Below are positions 60,104-64,000 of a stretch of 64,000 nucleotides of DNA, piece after piece. The notes beneath the pieces are model-generated. The model had not been told where the DNA came from and ran no database searches. It worked only from the letters and a program-made list of their open reading frames with translations. The DNA is from Sphingorhabdus sp. M41. Its GTDB lineage: Bacteria > Pseudomonadota > Alphaproteobacteria > Sphingomonadales > Sphingomonadaceae. The stretch spans positions 2,072,501 to 2,136,500 of the forward strand of contig NZ_CP014545.1 in NCBI RefSeq assembly GCF_001586275.1. Reading direction: 5' to 3'. Each line of letters begins with the position of its first letter. The stretch's first letter is position 1. The position numbers and the translations under genes are program-made.

Positions 60104-60982
60104 ATGACCGATACAGTCAATGTCCCTGAAGTTTTTAACCGCACGCGACGGCGCATTGTCCGAGACCGCGCCTATGTCCGGGCACGTGGCGAAGGCTTTC
60201 TCTCAAAGATCATGGCTGAAGAAATTCTGGAGCGGCTAAATGTCGTCAAGCGCACGTTTAGGCGGGCGCTCATAGTCGGCCTTCCCTCTGCCACGCTTGG
60301 ACGAGAGCTGAAAAAGCGTGGCATGGCTGTTGTCTACGCTGATTCCAGTGCGCGGATTGCGAACGATCTCGGCGGCGTGATATGTGATGATGATCGCTTG
60401 CCATTTGCCGACCACAGCTTTGACCTGATAATCAATGTGGGATCACTGGACGCCGTTAATGATTTGCCAGGGGCGCTTGTTTTGAGTCGTCGAATATTGA
60501 TGCCTGACGGTTTGCTGCTAGCCGCCTTGGTCAGCGCAGAGAGCTTCCCGTCCCTTAAAACTATAATGATGAAAGCCGAGGAAGATCGAGTTGCGGCGCA
60601 TATTCATCCGCAACTCGACGTCCGAACGGCTGGTGATCTCTTGGCGCGCGCTGGGTTGACGTTACCCGTGGCTGACAGCGAGAGCCTGAACCTCAGATAT
60701 TCAACCCTGCAACGCCTGATTGACGATCTGAGAGATGCGGGAGGGAGCAATATCATGACTGACAGCGTCTCACCGATCAGACGCGATGTCTATCGGAACA
60801 TCCGCTCGTTATTCGAGACCCAAACAGATGCCGCCGGTAAATTTACGGAGACCGTCACGCTGTTATATCTTTGCGCATGGGCTCCTCATCCAGACCAGCC
60901 GAAACCGGCGCGCAGGGGAAGTGGACAGACATCTCTCGCCACCACTCTTTCCGGAGGCGACAAAAACCGGGTAAAAAGCTAA
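60104..60982 (+). CDS. SAM-dependent methyltransferase, NDUFAF5/BioC-like
   Basis: 292 residues. Begins with VFNRTRRRIVRDRAYVRA, then the SAM strand RRALIVGLPSATLGREL, an acidic VVYADSSA, GGVICDDDRLPFADHSFDLI and the GALVLSRRILMPDGLLLAA segment. This is the layout of the family related to the arginine hydroxylase NDUFAF5 of complex I, common next to comF in alphaproteobacteria. The first glycine-rich loop is atypical. Cytoplasmic. It converges on mutT with a four-base overlap. Confidence 0.85.
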   Translation: MTDTVNVPEVFNRTRRRIVRDRAYVRARGEGFLSKIMAEEILERLNVVKRTFRRALIVGLPSATLGRELKKRGMAVVYADSSARIANDLGGVICDDDRLPFADHSFDLIINVGSLDAVNDLPGALVLSRRILMPDGLLLAALVSAESFPSLKTIMMKAEEDRVAAHIHPQLDVRTAGDLLARAGLTLPVADSESLNLRYSTLQRLIDDLRDAGGSNIMTDSVSPIRRDVYRNIRSLFETQTDAAGKFTETVTLLYLCAWAPHPDQPKPARRGSGQTSLATTLSGGDKNRVKS

Positions 60983-61401
60983 GCTGAATCCCGAAGTACG
61001 CTGGACAACATATCGACCAATGGTCCATCGGCTGGTGGCATCGGTAGGTCATGGATCGCGTCGACCGAAAGCCACAGGAGGTCCAACGATTCCGGACTTT
61101 CAACATGACCTGCCCACTTGCGACAGATATATAGCAGGAGCACCAAATGCTGTTCCTCCAGAGCTTCGCTGGCAAAGGCCACCGGCGCAATATCAGGTTC
61201 CTGTACGTTGATGCCCAATTCTTCTTTCAGCTCACGAACCAAGGCCGCTTCCGGAGTCTCTCCCGCTTCGACCTTGCCACCCGGGAACTCCCAGAGCCCG
61301 GCCATTGGCTTGCCTTCTGGCCTCTTTTGCAGCAGGACTCGGCCATTCTTATCAATCAGCGCAGCTGCGGTGACAAACAGATATGTCGGATTTTTTTCCA
61401 T
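60979..61401 (-). CDS. mutT: 8-oxo-dGTP diphosphatase (MutT)
   Basis: Removes oxidised dGTP from the nucleotide pool. 140 residues; the Nudix box is complete as GGKVEAGETPEAALVRELKE followed by ELGI. Preceded by PMAGLWEFP, typical of MutT. The start at 61401 gives an N-terminal FVTAAALIDKNGRVLLQKRP strand, as in homologs. Stop overlaps the convergent methyltransferase end. Confidence 0.92.
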   Translation of the reverse strand: MEKNPTYLFVTAAALIDKNGRVLLQKRPEGKPMAGLWEFPGGKVEAGETPEAALVRELKEELGINVQEPDIAPVAFASEALEEQHLVLLLYICRKWAGHVESPESLDLLWLSVDAIHDLPMPPADGPLVDMLSSVLRDSA

Positions 61402-61493
61402 ATTTTTATGCGACGTAAGGATTTTGTTAATTCCTTTCTGTGAAACGGGTCTCGTTCACGACTTAGCAGAACTTTATCCACGTGGAGAGAGAC

Positions 61494-61667
61494 ATGTTTG
61501 ATCTTTTGAAAAAATTATGTCGTTCCAACAAGGGTGCGACGGCTGTTGAATATGGTTTGATTTTGGCTCTCGTAGCGATTGCAGCACTTGTTGCAATCAC
61601 CGGGGTTGCCAATCAGACCGCCAACACATGGGATGGTGTCGCCGATCAGGTGACAGAAGTTTCATAA
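61494..61667 (+). CDS. Flp family type IVb pilin (copy 1)
   Basis: 57 residues from ATG 61494 with GGAGAGAG in front. Prepilin signature GATAVEYGLI follows a short basic leader; the peptidase site is between Gly and Ala, with Glu at +5. A hydrophobic helix (LILALVAIAALVAITGVA) and short tail complete the Flp pilin. Such pilins are assembled by the Tad machinery, which is not in the window. A second copy lies 109 bases downstream. Confidence 0.92.
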   Translation: MFDLLKKLCRSNKGATAVEYGLILALVAIAALVAITGVANQTANTWDGVADQVTEVS

Positions 61668-61776
61668 AGCCTTGCCCACTTAAATCTTTGGTAAAGTTTC
61701 TACGCTAGGCGGTTGAATATTGGATGCTAATTTATCCAATTGGGAAAGTGAATTTGTCAAATCTAGGAGACCAGAC

Positions 61777-61947
61777 ATGAAATTCGTACGTAAAATGTTC
61801 AAGAATGAAGAAGGCGCAACGGCTATCGAATATGGCCTGATTGCTGCTTTGATCGCTGTTGCAGCTATTGTTGCAATGGGTCAGTTGGGTAACACGCTCA
61901 GCAATACGTTCACTGACGTCGACACGGCAATGACCCCGACAGAATAA
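61777..61947 (+). CDS. Flp family type IVb pilin (copy 2)
   Basis: 56 residues from ATG 61777, AGGAGA upstream. The leader MKFVRKMFKNEEG precedes ATAIEYGLIAALIAVAAIVA, the cleavage and helix region of Flp pilins. Same layout as copy 1 but divergent in sequence, so the duplication is not recent. A strong terminator follows directly. An upstream TAAAGTTT (61690-61697) resembles half of a sigma-28 promoter, but the second half is poor. Confidence 0.92.
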   Translation: MKFVRKMFKNEEGATAIEYGLIAALIAVAAIVAMGQLGNTLSNTFTDVDTAMTPTE

Positions 61948-61955
61948 TTTACGAA

Positions 61956-61992
61956 AAAGGACGGTAGCTCTGAGGCTACCGTCCTTTTTTTT
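61956..61992 (+). terminator. Rho-independent terminator after the Flp pilin genes
   Basis: GGACGGTAGC (61959-61968), a six-base loop, and GCTACCGTCC (61975-61984) form a perfect 10-base stem followed by eight T residues and preceded by A-rich sequence. It can stop transcription of the pilin genes and, reading the other way, of the M48 peptidase gene. Confidence 0.95.
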
Positions 61993-62002
61993 GCATTCAA
62001 AA

Positions 62003-63502
62003 TTAGTAAGTGATGATTTTCACACTTTGGCCAACACGCAATACGTCATTCTCAGCTAAGCGATTAAGCACCATAAAACGGTCCTGTTGAAAAGTTGAAT
62101 AGGCCATTCGCGAAGACAGGCTCGAAATCGTGTCTCCGCTTTTTACAGTGACGATATCGACTTTGCGTGGCCTGATCTCAGCCGCTTGGGTTGCAGAAAG
62201 CCTGACCATACTCTGATACATTGGCGAAAAAACTCCCGCGCTTCCGGCCGGGGCAATTGTTGCGAAATGATAGGCACTGGTTTTCGAAAATTCATAAGCG
62301 AAGACTGTTACGTCAACCTGACCGTTGTTACTGTCAACCCGTGCCATCGCATAAGATGCCGGCACCCCATTCACTGTCGTTCTTTCAACTGGACCATGAG
62401 AAATGGTTTTGCCTTCCCCCGCGAGACCTTTGAAAGCCGCATCAATATATGCTGCCATATTTCCGTTGTAAGCGCCGGTCGTAAATTGCCCCTGTCCACT
62501 CGAACCGGAAATGGAAACGGAACGCGCACCATTTTGCATGGAGAAACCGCTGGGAACACTGAATTTCAATTTGAGATTGGGATGAAGGAAGCTATTTCCT
62601 TCGATCACACCTTGTTTGGGATCATCACCATAGAGAATTCCGTCGAGCTTTTGTAGAAACTGATCCCGATTGCGAACGCCACCCACTCTGCTCAACTTAC
62701 CAGCATTTGTTGCGGCACGAGAGACTCTTCGCGCGGGATCAGGGTGCGTACTCGCCCATTCAGGCGCAGTCCGAGCATCACGCCCCGCTACTCGGACATC
62801 TATCGCCGATTGCGCGGCTAGCGAGTATAACATCGACGAAAGCGCCTGAGGATCATAACCCGCCGACGCGAGGTAGCGGATGCCTAGATCGTCAGCCTCA
62901 TATTCCTGTTTGCGCGAATATTTTAGAGTTAAAAGCTGGCTTCCGGTACCGAAGACTTCCTGTCCTATACGCCCAATAGCAGAATCGCCCAACAATACCT
63001 GGGACCCAATTTGTCCCAATATGCCCAAAATACTGTTTCGCGTCGCCGCTTTCTGTCTTTTTTCACTATGTCTGGCAGCGACATGGCCGACTTCATGACC
63101 CAGAACTCCAGCCATTTCGGCCTCATCATTCATCAATGCCATCAGTTGCCGGGTAAGATAGACATAACCTCCGGGAATAGCGAAGGCGTTGTTAACCGGG
63201 CTATTCAGAAGCGTCACCGTAAAGTCGCTGCGAGCATTACCCAAGCCGGATTGCACTGCGATATTTTGTCCTACACCCACTACATAGCCAACTTGCGGAC
63301 CGGTATAGGCACCTCCAAATTCTTCGAGCAATTGCGGATGCGCTTCTGCACCTTTCTTTTTTTCTGCTGCGGATATTGACCGAGCCTCACCCGACTGGCT
63401 TCCGGCAGAATTTACCGAGCCGGCATCTGCTCCGCTCCCCGTGCACGCTACCAAAGCGATTACTCCGGCGGCACTCATCAGTTTCGTTGAAAATTGTCTC
63501 AT
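62003..63502 (-). CDS. M48 family metalloprotease lipoprotein with LysM domain
   Basis: 499 residues from ATG 63502. Lipoprotein signal with VIALVAC (lipobox, Cys about residue 21). The peptidase domain has the zinc motif HEVGH in MAGVLGHEVGHVAARHSEK and the third-ligand region SRKQEYEADDLGIRYL. A C-terminal LysM-like domain starts near VTVKSGDTISSLSSRM. This is the BepA/YfgC-related group that degrades misfolded outer-membrane proteins, here with an added peptidoglycan-binding module. Periplasmic, anchored to a membrane. Confidence 0.9.
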   Translation of the reverse strand: MRQFSTKLMSAAGVIALVACTGSGADAGSVNSAGSQSGEARSISAAEKKKGAEAHPQLLEEFGGAYTGPQVGYVVGVGQNIAVQSGLGNARSDFTVTLLNSPVNNAFAIPGGYVYLTRQLMALMNDEAEMAGVLGHEVGHVAARHSEKRQKAATRNSILGILGQIGSQVLLGDSAIGRIGQEVFGTGSQLLTLKYSRKQEYEADDLGIRYLASAGYDPQALSSMLYSLAAQSAIDVRVAGRDARTAPEWASTHPDPARRVSRAATNAGKLSRVGGVRNRDQFLQKLDGILYGDDPKQGVIEGNSFLHPNLKLKFSVPSGFSMQNGARSVSISGSSGQGQFTTGAYNGNMAAYIDAAFKGLAGEGKTISHGPVERTTVNGVPASYAMARVDSNNGQVDVTVFAYEFSKTSAYHFATIAPAGSAGVFSPMYQSMVRLSATQAAEIRPRKVDIVTVKSGDTISSLSSRMAYSTFQQDRFMVLNRLAENDVLRVGQSVKIITY

Positions 63503-63612
63503 ATCAAGCTCCTCAGGACGCAATGTATAAGAACGAAGCAACTGGTAAAGGGTTCCGTGTGTAAAATGACGTTTCAAGCGTTGAGGGCAACGCAAAATGT
63601 ATTTTGTCTGGT

Positions 63613-64000
63613 TTAAAGCGCACCAATTTGCAGGAATTTTTCGCGACGCATCAGTCTAAGCTCTTCGCGATCGAACTTCCCGAGCTGCTCAAATTCTTCT
63701 TCGATCGCCTTGCCCAGAGATGCGATAGCCAATACTTGGTCGCGGTGCGCGCCGCCCACAGGCTCCTGGATGATCCGGTCAATCACTCCCAGCTTTTCAA
63801 GATTTTGGGCAGTGATTTGCATTGCATCCGCTGCCACATCGGCCTTGTCTCCGGTACGCCAAAGAATCGATGCACAACCTTCTGGTGAGATTACCGAATA
63901 AACGGCATGTTCAAACATCAGCACTCGTTCCGCAGCAGCCAAAGCCACAGCGCCTCCTGACCCACCTTCACCAACGATTATGGCCACCATGGGTACACCG
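63613..64000 (-). CDS. accA: Acetyl-CoA carboxylase carboxyltransferase subunit alpha, C-terminal part
   Basis: Partial: the frame runs off the right edge of the window. The visible segment has VAIIVGEGGSGGAVALAAAE, the glycine-rich CoA/oxyanion site, VYSVISPEGCASILWRTGDK and AQNLEKLGVIDRIIQEPVGG, all highly conserved in AccA. The protein ends with FDREELRLMRREKFLQIG. It catalyses carboxyl transfer to acetyl-CoA in fatty acid synthesis. Confidence 0.95.
   Translation of the reverse strand, partial: GVPMVAIIVGEGGSGGAVALAAAERVLMFEHAVYSVISPEGCASILWRTGDKADVAADAMQITAQNLEKLGVIDRIIQEPVGGAHRDQVLAIASLGKAIEEEFEQLGKFDREELRLMRREKFLQIGAL

Noticed and set aside
61690-61722. Possible sigma-28 promoter before the second Flp pilin (TAAAGTTT)
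   Set aside because: The -35-like octamer is exact, but no GCCGATAA-like element occurs at the proper spacing.
1-64000. CRISPR arrays, insertion sequences, integrases and rRNA genes
   Set aside because: None was seen: no regularly spaced repeats, no transposase or integrase motifs, and no rRNA sequence.

Overview
The window looks like chromosomal DNA of an aerobic alphaproteobacterium, most probably a marine Sphingomonadales (Sphingopyxis, Sphingorhabdus or Parasphingorhabdus type). This is inferred from the style of the genes: a heme-PAS FixLJ pair beside a complete cbb3 oxidase operon, small Flp pilins, a GTA-type holin, a CtrA-like TTAA-N7-TTAAC box, and LuxR-type regulators typical of that order. 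Species cannot be fixed by reading alone.

Layout. Positions 1-6750: surface polysaccharide block, with the end of a UDP-glucose dehydrogenase, separate manA and manC, wecB and wecC for UDP-ManNAcA, and an O-antigen ligase/polymerase. Positions 6949-10561: a same-strand trio of CoA-ester lyase, coniferyl-type aldehyde dehydrogenase and class III CoA transferase. Positions 10563-16512: an RhlE-like helicase, a coupled three-gene glycan-transfer unit (GT2, GtrA, GT39/83-like membrane protein) and a methyltransferase. Positions 16731-21144: an orphan LuxR-type AHL receptor, then gamma-glutamyltransferase, a secreted DsrE protein and an EEP-family hydrolase. Positions 21245-29153: a tightly overlapping ccoNOQPGHIS operon ending in a small secreted cysteine-rich protein. 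Positions 29168-35263: fixJ and fixL, then UspA, a quinone-reductase-like flavoprotein, small conserved proteins and a 1-Cys peroxiredoxin. FixJ-like sites sit before ccoN, fixL and the peroxiredoxin, suggesting one oxygen-responsive circuit.

Positions 35440-39677 hold a muramidase/holin pair of gene-transfer-agent type, a repeat-containing lipoprotein, a DUF6969-like protein, a class II aldolase and a GAF-GGDEF protein with a degenerate GGTQF site. Positions 39700-50500 are gene-poor, more AT-rich to the eye, and unusual. They contain a sigma-54 activator, FliS-like, FliA (sigma-28), the cytoplasmic half of FlhA and a FlgM-like anti-sigma factor, with no flagellar structural gene in view. 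Two winged-helix paralogs, a RadC protein and a membrane-anchored LuxR-type HTH protein also lie here. Positions 50758-57174 hold a phosphorelay set: two hybrid histidine kinases, a lone receiver and a REC-Hpt protein, plus a 39-residue membrane peptide.

Positions 57237-64000 return to housekeeping: tRNA-Arg(CCT), DUF1178, nitrilase-family hydrolase, glutaredoxin, ComF, a methyltransferase, MutT, two Flp pilins with a strong terminator, an M48-LysM lipoprotein and the end of accA.

The most interesting features are the orphan flagellar checkpoint module with a truncated export gate, the phosphorelay with its large operator-like inverted repeat, and the FixJ-type motif shared between the oxidase, sensor and stress genes. 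All calls rest on reading translations and DNA by eye; no database search was run.
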